64,000 nt of DNA, from positions 1-64,000 of the forward strand of contig CACXIP010000009.1 in the NCBI GenBank assembly GCA_902767775.1, read 5' to 3'. Within the stretch, counting starts at the first letter, position 1. Each line of letters starts with the position of its first letter. Below the pieces are notes generated by a model. The model was not told the DNA's origin and did no database searches. It saw only the letters and a list, made by a program, of their open reading frames with translations. Shown one piece after another: positions 47,201 through 54,376 of this stretch. The stretch comes from an uncultured Prevotellaceae bacterium. GTDB lineage: Bacteria > Bacteroidota > Bacteroidia > Bacteroidales > Bacteroidaceae. The translations under genes were made by a program, and so were the position numbers.

Positions 47201-47994
47201 AGTTCGCGGTGACCGAGGGCTGCCTCCATCTGCCCCATGAGGAACCACTCGCGGGCGCGCTGTTTCTTACGCATCTCATGCTTGATGACTTTGCGCAGAT
47301 AGGGGATGGCCTTCTCATATTCTCCGGTGTGGACATAGTAGTCGGCGTAGGTGTAGTCCCACTCCTTTTTGGCATGGTAGTCGATGGAGTCGCGGCTCAT
47401 GTTGCGGATCACGTCCTCAGCATCGTAGAGCCAGTCTTGTTCGATGTAGCATTTGGCAAGCCAGGCGCGGGCCTTGCCGTAGATGGCGGGCTGAGTCTGG
47501 TAGAGACGGCTCATGTAGGAGAAGGTGGCTGCTGCCTCATCGAAAGCACCTTTATGAAACTGCGAGCGCCCCATCAGCATCCATGCTTTCCAAAGCATGG
47601 GATTGTATTCTCGTCGGTTGAGCCACTCGATATCACGGGCGGTCTTCCTGCGGCTCTTTGTCCATTCGGGACGCTTGTTGATGCTGTGGAGCTTGATGGC
47701 TTTCTGACTCTTCTCAATGGCGCGGTCGAAATTGCCGGACCCCAGTTGCTGACTCTGTTTGTTGCCAACGGGATAGAGGGGGATTATCTCCGTGTAGTTG
47801 TCCTTGTTGCCGTTTTCCTTCTCCAGCGACCCGTCAATATAGGCGAGCGTGCCGTTGTAGTAGGTGTTGTACCTTGCGGTGAACGCCTGCCAGAAACGGC
47901 TTCTCGCCGTGTTCTTCTTTGAAGAGCACGACGCACCCGCCAGCAGTATGACTGCCAGCAACAGAGGAATGATGGCTTTTGTCTTTCGCATCAT
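44209..47994 (-). CDS. porW: TPR lipoprotein PorW/SprE-like with long repetitive C-terminal region
   Basis: I start at 47994 (or 47991), where MMRKTKAIIPLLLAVILLAG leads to a lipid Cys (ASC); an upstream ATG at 48006 adds only LLY-type residues. The protein has about 1261 residues. The N-terminal two thirds (about 30-890) contain tetratricopeptide repeats (for example FDRAIEKSQKAIKLHSINK; YDYAEKGNEK-like units) with SRFWQAFTARYNTYYNGTLA at the start, typical of PorW/SprE, a gliding and type IX secretion lipoprotein. From about 950 the chain changes to low complexity: an acidic 12-residue unit (EDNGIIEQGNVI) three times, a collagen-like GEP/GSP stretch, ITLPDDNGG eight times, and KQEKPVV four times, then an acidic tail. 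The repeats are specific to this strain or clade and probably variable in number. It is followed 23 bases later by porX. Confidence 0.85.
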   Translation of the reverse strand: MMRKTKAIIPLLLAVILLAGASCSSKKNTARSRFWQAFTARYNTYYNGTLAYIDGSLEKENGNKDNYTEIIPLYPVGNKQSQQLGSGNFDRAIEKSQKAIKLHSINKRPEWTKSRRKTARDIEWLNRREYNPMLWKAWMLMGRSQFHKGAFDEAAATFSYMSRLYQTQPAIYGKARAWLAKCYIEQDWLYDAEDVIRNMSRDSIDYHAKKEWDYTYADYYVHTGEYEKAIPYLRKVIKHEMRKKQRAREWFLMGQMEAALGHRELAYKAYKKVVAQNPAYELAFNARIAMTEVMAAGQAKKTISQLKRMAASDNNKDYLDQVYYAMGNVYLLENDTTNAISAYEKGNEKSTRNGVEKGVLLLRLGDLYWAKEKFGDAQRCYGAAIGMLDKEREDYEELSYRSKILDELAPFTEAIHLQDSLLALSEMSEKDRNAAIDRVIEALKKKEKEERRNQAEAEVQRVQARNGGNTGRTQNPVAPQANQQQKGEWYFYNQLAVTQGKTAFQRQWGKRENEDNWQRSNKTVVSGLFEDEEQATAMSDSLASLQAAEDSLATVQDSAQNDPHKREYYLKDIPFTEEQKQGCHVIIADGLFNSGVIFKDKFDNLRLSEKQFARLTMSYPEFEKMDEVYYHLFLLHSRKGDTMTADSYVEQLKEKFPESQWTTILSDPYYAENSKWGEQIEDSLYAATYNAFKANRYEEVFGNAHVSETRFPLGANRDKFIFIRGLSRLNNNDADGCLEDMNDVVKNYPSSRISEMAGMIVNGVKAGKQLRGGKFDLSDVWSRRSVVLSDSDSIAARTFVADRNKDFLFILAYHPDSLNENQLLYEMARFNFTTFIVRNFDIQLVDADGLHLMQISGFRNFDEAHQYATEVHKNTNVVKRMGKARTIVISSDNLELLGKQYSYNDYDEFYTKHFAPLHVITDDLLNEPTEIGYEKEPDLKKPTQESGEDGDTPPTDDGQYIEDNGIIEQGNVIEDNGIIEQGNVIEDNGIIEQGNVIEAPGEPRKPGDPGKPGISGISGEPGAPGISGEPREPGISGEPGISGGNDITLPDDNGGITLPDDNGGITLPDDNGGITLPDDNGGITLPDDNGGITLPDDNGGITLPDDNGGITLPDDNRGVTKPKEDDGLIIDERREVKRQSTTLPPTIKAEPVQKGITLPKSDKAEKSDKAIRPIIKQEKPVVKQEKPVVKQEKPVVKQEKPLKKTEPKSELINPDREDTGIVFDDGFGEEPTPTTNKKEKKKEKELDDIFLDDEYYELDGF
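44401..44475. repeat. 21-bp tandem repeat in porW encoding KQEKPVV
   Basis: About three and a half copies of a 21-base unit (TGCTTGACCACAGGTTTTTC on the plus strand) code for a Lys/Glu/Pro/Val heptad in the C-terminal part of the PorW-like protein. Two copies are identical at DNA level, which points to recent duplication. Confidence 0.75.
44640..44858. repeat. 27-bp tandem repeat in porW, eight copies, encoding ITLPDDNGG
   Basis: Eight copies of a 27-base unit (GTGATGCCTCCGTTGTCGTC on the plus strand, then TGGCAGC or a variant) keep the reading frame exactly. The copies differ at a few third positions only (GTC/ATC, GGCAGC/GGCAGT), arranged in alternating pairs, which suggests duplication of two-unit blocks. 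Confidence 0.85.
44871..45002. repeat. Collagen-like Gly-Glu-Pro/Gly-Ile-Ser repeat in porW
   Basis: Repeats of a 9-base unit (CCGGATATT and CCGGGCTCT/CTCC variants on the plus strand) encode about fifteen Gly-X-Y triplets such as GEPGAPGISGEPREPGIS. They form a collagen-like linker in the PorW-like protein between the two acidic repeat zones. Confidence 0.8.
45004..45111. repeat. 36-bp tandem repeat in porW, three copies
   Basis: Three 36-base copies (GATGACATTGCCCTGCTCGA on the plus strand, then TGATGCCGTTGTCCTC) encode EDNGIIEQGNVI three times in the PorW-like protein. The copies differ by one to three bases. Confidence 0.8.
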
Positions 47995-48188
47995 ATATAA
48001 TAACACGCAAAAGGCTATTTTATTGCCTTTAATGGGGATTTCATTGAGATTTTGACAACAATGAAGACTTGTTTGACCTGCATAAGTACAAAAAGCCCTT
48101 TAATATTTGCAATGAATAGTAAAAAAATGCTATCTTAGCACATATTACAAACCAATGACGTCATGCAGATAGTGAGAATTGCTATGGA

Positions 48189-48608
48189 TTAATTACCAAG
48201 CAGCATCAGCAGTTCGTCCTTTATCTGGTCGGGCACGCTGATGCCGCGCAGGATAAGGCTGCGGTTCCACGCTGCCACCTCCTCGGGGCGCAGGGTGGTG
48301 AGCACTTCCTCAAATTGCTCGGCTTCTTCGTCGGTATAGCCATCACTGCGGCGACCGGCAAAGGAGTCGAGTTCTTCGTCCTCAAAATATTCGATGGGTT
48401 TTACCGATGCCTCCATCATGCAAACCTGTTCGCAACGTGTGTCTGTGCCGTCGCAGGTGTCGCAGGATGGTCCTTCGGTGATGCCCTTTCCATCATCCTT
48501 GGAGAACCAGCCCAAAAGAGCGGCGATGCCCCCAAGGAGGACAAGGGCGATGAGCAGGATGGCTATGGCGCCTATGCCTGCAAAAACAGCCATCAGGATG
48601 GTGGTCAT
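48189..48608 (-). CDS. Small membrane protein with Cys-rich cytoplasmic or periplasmic segment
   Basis: The start at 48608 overlaps the aroA stop by 4 bases (ATGA), implying coupled translation. The 139-residue protein begins MTTILMAVFAGIGAIAILLI, continuing hydrophobic to about residue 30 (one or two membrane helices). A Cys-rich segment follows (CDTCDGTDTRCEQVCMME, four Cys), then an acidic domain with YTDEEAEQFEEVLTTLRPEE and RSLILRGISVPDQIKDELLM. A redox or metal site is possible from the CxxC and CxxxC spacing. I do not recognise the family; it appears to be a conserved small protein behind aroA. It ends 180 bases before the porW start. Confidence 0.75.
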   Translation of the reverse strand: MTTILMAVFAGIGAIAILLIALVLLGGIAALLGWFSKDDGKGITEGPSCDTCDGTDTRCEQVCMMEASVKPIEYFEDEELDSFAGRRSDGYTDEEAEQFEEVLTTLRPEEVAAWNRSLILRGISVPDQIKDELLMLLGN

Positions 48609-49858
48609 GGTTCTTCTTCGATGACAAAACCGGCGGCACGCAGATGGTCCCAATATTGGGGGTATGACTTCGTCACCACCGATGGGTTGTTGATGCGCAG
48701 TTCAGGGAAGCACAGCGCGGCCGGGGCAAAGGCGAGCGCCATGCGATGGTCGTCGTAGGTGTCAATCACTGGGTGAATGTCGGCTTCGCATCGGGTGCCG
48801 TCCCAGATGAGGTCGTTGTCCGCATTGCTCTTCACAACAAATCCTAATTTGGCGAGCTCACGTTTCATCGCTTCTATACGGTCGGTCTCTTTGATGCGAA
48901 GCGTGCCTAATCCTCGGAAATGGAAGGGGATGCCTTTCAGCGCACAGGTCACCACCATCGTCTGGGCAAGGTCGGGCTGGTTGATGAGGGTGTACTCCAT
49001 GCGGGGTAGACGGATAGGGTGGTTGCTGAGCGTGACGGTGGTGGGCACGCCTTTGTCGAGCACACCAAACTTGGTGCGCACGCCGAGCAGACTCATCAGG
49101 TAGCGCACCACAGAGTCGCCCTGACGTGAACCGTCGGTGAGACCTTCCAGCCGCACATGATATTTGCCATTGCTCAGTGCCACCATCTCATACCAGTAGG
49201 AGGCTGCACTCCAGTCGTTTTCAATGAAATATGAGGTGGGGTGGTAGCGGCGTGCACTCACCTTGATTGTGTTGGGGCCTGTCCATTCCACCTCGGCACC
49301 GAAATCGCGCATAGTGCATAGAGTAAGGTCGATGTAGGGGCGTGAGATGATATTGCCTGTCAGACGGAGTTCCATGCCCTGACGCATGGCGGCTCCGGCA
49401 ATGAGCATTGCGGAGATGAATTGTGAGCTCACATTGCCCTCCATCTCCACAGCGCCGCCGTCAAGTTGTTTTCCGCGGATGCGTAGGGGTGGATAACCCT
49501 CGCTGCCTGTGTATTCGATATCGGCACCAAGGCGGCGAAGGGCTTCGACGAGGATGCCGATAGGGCGGTGCTGCATACGCTCTGTTCCGGTGATGACGTG
49601 TTCCCCGCTGTCGGTGACGGCGAGATAGGCGGTCATAAACCGCATGGCGGTGCCGGCGGCCTTGATGTCGATGGTGTAGGGCATGTCTCGCAGGGCACGC
49701 ACAATCACTTCCGTGTCGTCACAGTCGGATAGGTTGTTGGGCATCAGGTCGCCTCCCGTGAGCGCATGAATCACCAGAGCACGGTTGCTGATGCTTTTCG
49801 AAGCCGGCAACTTGACGTCTGTGTCAAGTGTCTCCGGAGCAGTAATTTTATATCGCAT
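48605..49858 (-). CDS. aroA: 3-phosphoshikimate 1-carboxyvinyltransferase (EPSP synthase)
   Basis: A 417-residue cytoplasmic enzyme of the shikimate pathway, joining PEP to shikimate-3-phosphate. The opening MRYKITAPETLDTDVKLPAS then KSISNRALVIHALTGG has the substrate-binding Lys/Ser/Arg of the family, and the N-terminal GTAMRFMTAYLAV block matches the usual LGNAGTAMR site. The C-terminal half has the LRIKETDRI.AM..EL signature (GTLRIKETDRIEAMKRELAK) and the HxxD/RMA motif TYDDHRMALAFA. The length is typical of Bacteroidota AroA (about 410). A TAATTTCG box lies on the minus strand at 49884-49891, 1 base off the consensus. The downstream small membrane protein overlaps its stop. Confidence 0.94.
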   Translation of the reverse strand: MRYKITAPETLDTDVKLPASKSISNRALVIHALTGGDLMPNNLSDCDDTEVIVRALRDMPYTIDIKAAGTAMRFMTAYLAVTDSGEHVITGTERMQHRPIGILVEALRRLGADIEYTGSEGYPPLRIRGKQLDGGAVEMEGNVSSQFISAMLIAGAAMRQGMELRLTGNIISRPYIDLTLCTMRDFGAEVEWTGPNTIKVSARRYHPTSYFIENDWSAASYWYEMVALSNGKYHVRLEGLTDGSRQGDSVVRYLMSLLGVRTKFGVLDKGVPTTVTLSNHPIRLPRMEYTLINQPDLAQTMVVTCALKGIPFHFRGLGTLRIKETDRIEAMKRELAKLGFVVKSNADNDLIWDGTRCEADIHPVIDTYDDHRMALAFAPAALCFPELRINNPSVVTKSYPQYWDHLRAAGFVIEEEP

Positions 49859-49962
49859 GATGTGTCTTCTGTTTTAGCGGCTGCGAAATTACAACAAAAA
49901 AATGAAACAAGCAAATGTATGGAGATTTCTCATGCAGGCTGTCACCTTTATTTTCACAATTA

Positions 49963-49994
49963 TTTGGATAAACCGAATATAATCTATACTTTTG
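49963..49994 (+). promoter_or_regulatory. Promoter for the glutamine synthetase gene
   Basis: TTTG (49963-49966), a 20-base spacer, then TACTTTTG (49987-49994). The predicted leader is about 114 bases and contains the short tandem repeats at 50019-50100. Confidence 0.65.
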
Positions 49995-50018
49995 CAAAAA
50001 ATATACCAACAATCAAGC

Positions 50019-50100
50019 GTAGCTTAAATCTTAAACTTCAAATCTCAAAATTCAAAACTCCAATCTAAAACCTCAAATCTCAAATCTCAAATCTCAAAAA
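50019..50100 (+). repeat. Short tandem repeats in the glutamine synthetase leader
   Basis: Degenerate AAATCTC-type units become regular at the end (TCAAATC three times at 50073-50093). They lie within the predicted 5-prime leader, so they would be transcribed. They contain almost no G, so they stay unfolded. Confidence 0.6.
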
Positions 50101-50114
50101 TAAAACATAAAAAC

Positions 50115-51620
50115 ATGACCAACATGCACTTAACATTGAATGCCAACCCTGTGGTGGCATTTTTGAAGAAAAATCCCGAGGAATTTACTAAAGAAGACAT
50201 TATCCGCTTCATTACCGACAACGGCATACGGATGGTCAATTTCATGTATCCGGGTGGTGATGGAAAACTAAAAACCCTCAATTTTGTCATTACAGATGGC
50301 GCATACCTTGACACGATTCTCACCTGTGGCGAGCGCGTGGATGGCAGCAGCCTCTTCTCCTTTGTCGAGGCTGGCAGCAGCGACCTTTACGTGATACCCC
50401 GATACGCCACGGCGTTTGTCGACCCGTTCACGGAGATTCCCACCCTTTGCATGCTTTGCTCCTTCTTCGACAAAGATGGGGCATTGTTGGCAAGCGCACC
50501 GGAACAGACGTTGGCGAAGGCATGCCGGTCGTTCACCAAGGTGACTGGCATGGAGTTTCATGCCATGGGCGAACTGGAATACTACGTCATCTTCAACGAT
50601 GATGGGCGCTTCCCCGCCATCGACCAGCATGGTTATCATGAGTCGGCTCCATACGCCAAGGCAAATGAATTCCGAGCCAAGTGTATGCTCTATATCGCAC
50701 AGGCGGGAGGAAAAATCAAATATGGTCACTCCGAGGTGGGCAACTTTGTCCTCGACGGCAAGGTGTATGAGCAGAATGAGATAGAATTTCTGCCAGTAAG
50801 GGCAGAGCAGGCTGCCGACCAACTGATGCTTGCCAAATGGGTTATCCGCAACCTCGCCTACCAGATGGGACTTGAGGTAACCTTCGCACCAAAAATCACG
50901 GCGGGAAAGGCTGGCTCGGGCCTGCACATACACATGCGGATGATGCGCGACGGACACAACTGCATGTTGGAAAACGGCCAACTCAGCGAAGATGCACGGC
51001 GCATGATAGCGGGTATGATGATGCTCGCACCCAGCATCACCGCTTTTGGCAACAAAAACCCCATGTCTTATTTCCGCCTCGTACCGCATCAGGAGGCTCC
51101 TACAAATGTGTGCTGGGGCGACCGCAACAGGTCGGTGCTTGTCCGTGTCCCGCTGGGATGGAGCACGGGTGCTGATATGTGCCACACCGCCAATCCGGCA
51201 CAACCGGCTGCAGATGTTGATACATCCATGAAACAGACTGTGGAGATGCGCTCGCCCGATGGGTCGGCCGACCTCTACCAGCTTATCGCGGGACTTTGCG
51301 TGGCATGCCGCTGCGGATTTGAGATGAAAGATGCCCTGGAGGTGGCGGAGCGCACCTATGTCAACGTGAACATTCACGATGAGGCAAACAAGCAGCGCCT
51401 CGCACAACTCGCTCAGTTGCCCGACAGTTGTGCGGCTTCTGCTGACTGCCTGGAGCAACAGCGTGAATATTACGAGCGCGATGGTGTGTTCAGCCGGGCA
51501 ATGATCGACAGCATCATCGCCAATCTTAGGTCATTCAACGACCGCACCCTCCGCAAGGATATCGGTCACGACATCAAGAAAGTGCTCAACCTCGTCCAGA
51601 CTTATTTCCACTGCGGATAA
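50115..51620 (+). CDS. glnA: Glutamine synthetase (type I-like, about 500 residues)
   Basis: A 501-residue cytoplasmic enzyme making glutamine from glutamate, ammonia and ATP. The N-terminal beta-grasp domain (about 20-115) reads IIRFITDNGIRMVNFMYPGG and DGSSLFSFVEAGSSDLYVIP. The catalytic part has the metal Glu in MGELEYYVIF, then KAGSGLHIHMRM (metal His), the PMSYFRLVPHQEAPTNVCWG block, NRSVLVRVPLG and an ATP/glutamate site in VEMRSPDGSADLYQLIAGLC. It is shorter than the GSIII (GlnN, about 730 residues) also found in Bacteroidota, and its C-terminus is longer than that of classic GSI. The start could also be the ATG at 50124. It ends at a repeat-built hairpin and converges with the acyl-CoA synthetase gene. 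Confidence 0.88.
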   Translation: MTNMHLTLNANPVVAFLKKNPEEFTKEDIIRFITDNGIRMVNFMYPGGDGKLKTLNFVITDGAYLDTILTCGERVDGSSLFSFVEAGSSDLYVIPRYATAFVDPFTEIPTLCMLCSFFDKDGALLASAPEQTLAKACRSFTKVTGMEFHAMGELEYYVIFNDDGRFPAIDQHGYHESAPYAKANEFRAKCMLYIAQAGGKIKYGHSEVGNFVLDGKVYEQNEIEFLPVRAEQAADQLMLAKWVIRNLAYQMGLEVTFAPKITAGKAGSGLHIHMRMMRDGHNCMLENGQLSEDARRMIAGMMMLAPSITAFGNKNPMSYFRLVPHQEAPTNVCWGDRNRSVLVRVPLGWSTGADMCHTANPAQPAADVDTSMKQTVEMRSPDGSADLYQLIAGLCVACRCGFEMKDALEVAERTYVNVNIHDEANKQRLAQLAQLPDSCAASADCLEQQREYYERDGVFSRAMIDSIIANLRSFNDRTLRKDIGHDIKKVLNLVQTYFHCG

Positions 51621-51624
51621 TATA

Positions 51625-51688
51625 GTCCGACCAGTCCGACTTGTCCGACGAGTCCGACTTGTCTGACACGTCGGACTGGTCCGATTTT
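51625..51688 (+). terminator. Terminator built from 9-bp tandem repeats after glnA
   Basis: A 9-base unit TCCGACNNG is repeated (51625-51663), then inverted (GTCGGACTGGTCCGA, 51670-51684) and followed by TTTTT. GACCAGTCCGAC pairs exactly with GTCGGACTGGTC, so this is both a tandem repeat and a terminator hairpin. It lies 5 bases after the glnA stop and 6 bases before the stop of the converging gene at 51694, so it can serve both. Confidence 0.7.
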
Positions 51689-51693
51689 TCATG

Positions 51694-53772
51694 CTATCCT
51701 TTCTGCACAAAAATCCTTGCGTCCACTGCGGTGACACTGTGCTCATCGGCAAGCAGCGGGTTGATGTCCATCTCCTTGATTTCGGTGGCAAAGCGCAGCA
51801 GGGTCGACAGACGTACGATGACTTCGGCAAAACGGGCCTCGTTGATGCCGGCCTGGCCACGGGTGCCCTTGATAATCTTATAGGCGCGCAGCGACCGAAT
51901 CATCGAGTATACCTCGGCATAGGACAGGGGTGCCAGACCGCTGCTCACATCCTTGAGGGTCTCTACAAAGATGCCGCCAAGACCGCAGAGCACCACATGG
52001 CCGAAACGCGACTCATATTTGGCTCCGATAAATAGTTCGGTGCCTTTTATCATCTTCTGCACCATCACAGAGGTGGCGCCCTCAATCTGCATCATCCGCT
52101 CAAACTCCAACCGCAGGTGCTTGGCACTCTTGATGTCAAGCGACACACCGCCCACATCACTCTTGTGCACGGGTCCCACCACCTTGGCAACGACGGGATA
52201 GCCGATGCGCTCGGCAAAGGCAACAAGGTCGTCGGCTTTGTCGCTCACCAGCTCTGGCACCATGGGGATGCCGGCGCAGTCGAGCAACTCATGCACGAGG
52301 GTGGGGGAGATGTAGCCGCTCTCATGGATGCCGGAGATGATGTCGCGGATACGGGGCACGTCAACGCCAAACAACTCTATCTCTGGTGGGGCGGGTGGTG
52401 GCGTGCGCATCACCTGCGTCAGGGCAGTGGCAAGCGTCACCTCATCGCTGAAGTTCACATGGCCTTTCTTGAGAAACTCCTCCACCTCGGGACCGGCGGT
52501 GTGCAGGCTTGGAAGGATGGGGAAAACGGGTTTCTTGCACTCCAGTATCTTCTTGTGCAGCACATCATAAGTCTCGTAAAGTTGCACCAGACCGGGTGTG
52601 CCGAAAATCACCATGATGGCGTCGATGTTGTCGAAACGGTTCTCGCAGAAGTCGATGGCTGTGCCCAATTGCTCGGGGGTGCCTGTGGCGAGAATGTCAA
52701 TGGGATTGGCAACAGAGGCGCCTGGGAACAGTTTCTCCTTGAGTTCCTCGCCCACAGATGGGTCGATGGGTGGAACCGACAGACCGCCTTTCGACAGGGC
52801 GTCGGTGAGCATCACACCAGGACCTCCGGCATGGGTCACAATGGCAAAGTTCTTGCCCTTGATGGGTGGAAGGGTGAAGATGCATCCCACCGTGGTGAGT
52901 TCCTCGCGCGAGAAACACCTCACGATGCCGGCCTTGCGGAACAATGCCTCGACGGCGGAGTCACTGCTGGCTATGGCGCCGGTGTGTGAGGAGGCGGCAC
53001 GGCTGCCACTCTCCGAACTGCCTGCCTTGATGGCGGCGATGCGGCATCCCTTGCGGATGAGCGATGCGGCATGGAAGAGCAACTTGTCAGGATTGCTGAT
53101 GTTCTCGATGTAAAGCAGCTTGACCTTGGAGTCTTTCTCTGGGTCAAAATGCTCGTCCATATATTGCAGCACATCCTCGATGCCTATTTGCTTGCCGTTG
53201 CCGATGCTCCACACAGAGTTGAATTGCAATCCCTTGATGACGGCCGACTCAAGGATGAACACGGCGGTGGCTCCTGAACCGGAGATGAAGTCTACTCCCT
53301 GTGGATTGAGGTGGGGTATCGGTTTTGTGAACACGCTGTGGTGCCACGAGTTGAGCAATCCGATGCAGTTGGGACCAATCAGGGCGGCGCCATACTGCTC
53401 GCAGATGTCGAGTATCTCTTTCTCCAAGGCGGCTCCTGCGGGTGTCTCCTCGCCAAAACCGGCTGAGATGATGATGAAGGCGCGGACGCCTTTCTCCGAT
53501 GCGAGCAACCGCACGGTGGACGGACAAAGTTTCGCCGGTATCACCACCACGGCAAGGTCGGTGGGGGGCAGTTCCTTGGCATCATGGAAGACTTTGATGC
53601 CCTGCACCTCGTCTTCCTTGGGGTTGACCACTCGCAGCACTCCTTTGTATCCTCCGCTGAGGAGGTTGCGCACAACGGCGCCGCCTGGCTTGTGGATGTT
53701 GTTGCTGCCTCCAATCACCACAATGCTCTCTGGCTGTAATAACTGTCTGTTGATCATCTCAAAAATCTTCAA
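51694..53772 (-). CDS. ADP-forming acyl-CoA/acetyl-CoA synthetase, fused alpha-beta
   Basis: A 692-residue cytoplasmic enzyme making acetate or another acid plus ATP from the acyl-CoA, ADP and phosphate. A CoA-binding domain (about 1-135, VVIGGSNNIHKPGGAVVRNL), a ligase-CoA domain with the phospho-His in SRAASSHTGAIASS, a third flavodoxin-like domain (about 300-455) and a C-terminal ATP-grasp domain (about 475-692, IGYPVVAKVVGPVHKSDVGG; LFIGAKYESRFGHVVLCGLG) are visible, so alpha and beta chains are fused as in many anaerobes. Its start is 3 bases after the peroxiredoxin stop, so the two are co-transcribed. An alternative ATG at 53757 is possible. The acyl substrate is not known. Confidence 0.9.
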   Translation of the reverse strand: MKIFEMINRQLLQPESIVVIGGSNNIHKPGGAVVRNLLSGGYKGVLRVVNPKEDEVQGIKVFHDAKELPPTDLAVVVIPAKLCPSTVRLLASEKGVRAFIIISAGFGEETPAGAALEKEILDICEQYGAALIGPNCIGLLNSWHHSVFTKPIPHLNPQGVDFISGSGATAVFILESAVIKGLQFNSVWSIGNGKQIGIEDVLQYMDEHFDPEKDSKVKLLYIENISNPDKLLFHAASLIRKGCRIAAIKAGSSESGSRAASSHTGAIASSDSAVEALFRKAGIVRCFSREELTTVGCIFTLPPIKGKNFAIVTHAGGPGVMLTDALSKGGLSVPPIDPSVGEELKEKLFPGASVANPIDILATGTPEQLGTAIDFCENRFDNIDAIMVIFGTPGLVQLYETYDVLHKKILECKKPVFPILPSLHTAGPEVEEFLKKGHVNFSDEVTLATALTQVMRTPPPAPPEIELFGVDVPRIRDIISGIHESGYISPTLVHELLDCAGIPMVPELVSDKADDLVAFAERIGYPVVAKVVGPVHKSDVGGVSLDIKSAKHLRLEFERMMQIEGATSVMVQKMIKGTELFIGAKYESRFGHVVLCGLGGIFVETLKDVSSGLAPLSYAEVYSMIRSLRAYKIIKGTRGQAGINEARFAEVIVRLSTLLRFATEIKEMDINPLLADEHSVTAVDARIFVQKG

Positions 53773-53775
53773 ATA

Positions 53776-54231
53776 TCAATTTTCAAGAATTTGGCTTGCG
53801 TGCGTCTTGGTCTTGATTTGTTTCGGACCGATGATGCGCTCCACGATTCCTTCCTCGTTGATGATGAAAGTAGTGCGGAACGTGCCGAAATACTTCCTGC
53901 CATACATGCTCTTCTCGCCCCAGACACCAAACTGCTCCACGAGGGTCTTCTCCGTATCAGCAATGAGGTGGAAGGGCAGCTCATGCTTGGCTATGAACTT
54001 CTGGTGAGACTTGGCATCGTCAACACTGGCTCCGAGCACGGCATAGCCTGCTTCGGCAAGTGCCCCGATATTGTCGCGAAGGTTGCATGCCTCAGCGGTG
54101 CAGCCGGAGGTCATGTCCTTGGGATAGAAATAAAGCACCAGTTTCTTGCCGGCGAAGTCACTCAGGCGGATTTCATTGCCGTTCTCGTCATGCCCCAATA
54201 TTTCAGGGGCTCTTTCTCCTACTTGTATCAT
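53776..54231 (-). CDS. bcp: Thioredoxin-dependent peroxiredoxin (BCP/PrxQ type)
   Basis: I start at 54231 (MIQVGERAPEILGHD), which begins at the conserved family N-terminus; the upstream ATG at 54276 adds 15 unusual residues. The 151-residue protein has the peroxidatic Cys44 and resolving Cys49 in TSGCTAEAC, the atypical 2-Cys BCP arrangement. It reduces hydroperoxides with thioredoxin. Further blocks are LVLYFYPKDM, VLGASVDDAKSHQKFIAKHE, GVWGEKSMYGRKYFGTFRTT and TFIINEEGIVERII, all typical. A minus-7 box is at 54266-54273. It leads a short operon with the acyl-CoA synthetase. Confidence 0.94.
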   Translation of the reverse strand: MIQVGERAPEILGHDENGNEIRLSDFAGKKLVLYFYPKDMTSGCTAEACNLRDNIGALAEAGYAVLGASVDDAKSHQKFIAKHELPFHLIADTEKTLVEQFGVWGEKSMYGRKYFGTFRTTFIINEEGIVERIIGPKQIKTKTHASQILEN

Positions 54232-54265
54232 ATCGTGTGTTTTTGATAATATGTGTGATTTTTTG

Positions 54266-54273
54266 CAAAAATA
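54266..54273 (-). promoter_or_regulatory. Minus-7 box (TATTTTTG on the minus strand) for bcp
   Basis: CAAAAATA on the plus strand reads TATTTTTG on the minus strand; the leader to the ATG at 54231 would be about 28 bases. No clear minus-33 element is seen. Confidence 0.5.
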
Positions 54274-54335
54274 CAAATAAATACCAATATGGTGAAATTA
54301 TTCGACTTAAATTTTCGTGAACCACAAAAAATGCC

Positions 54336-54343
54336 TAAATTTG
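54336..54343 (+). promoter_or_regulatory. Minus-7 box TAAATTTG for the exported repeat protein
   Basis: TAAATTTG fits TAnnTTTG and is 33 bases before the ATG at 54377. A TTTTC about 20 bases upstream may stand for the minus-33 element. The gap to the bcp promoter is divergent. Confidence 0.5.
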
Positions 54344-54376
54344 ACAGCGAAAACAATCAATTAAACATCTATCATT

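Noticed and set aside
48155-48164. Perfect palindrome ATGACGTCAT as an operator
   Set aside because: It lies after a gene end with no promoter box in the right place; a 10-base palindrome can occur by chance.
50268-51458. 396-codon minus-strand frame opposite glutamine synthetase
   Set aside because: Inside glnA, low-complexity Cys/His-rich translation with no domain; a shadow.
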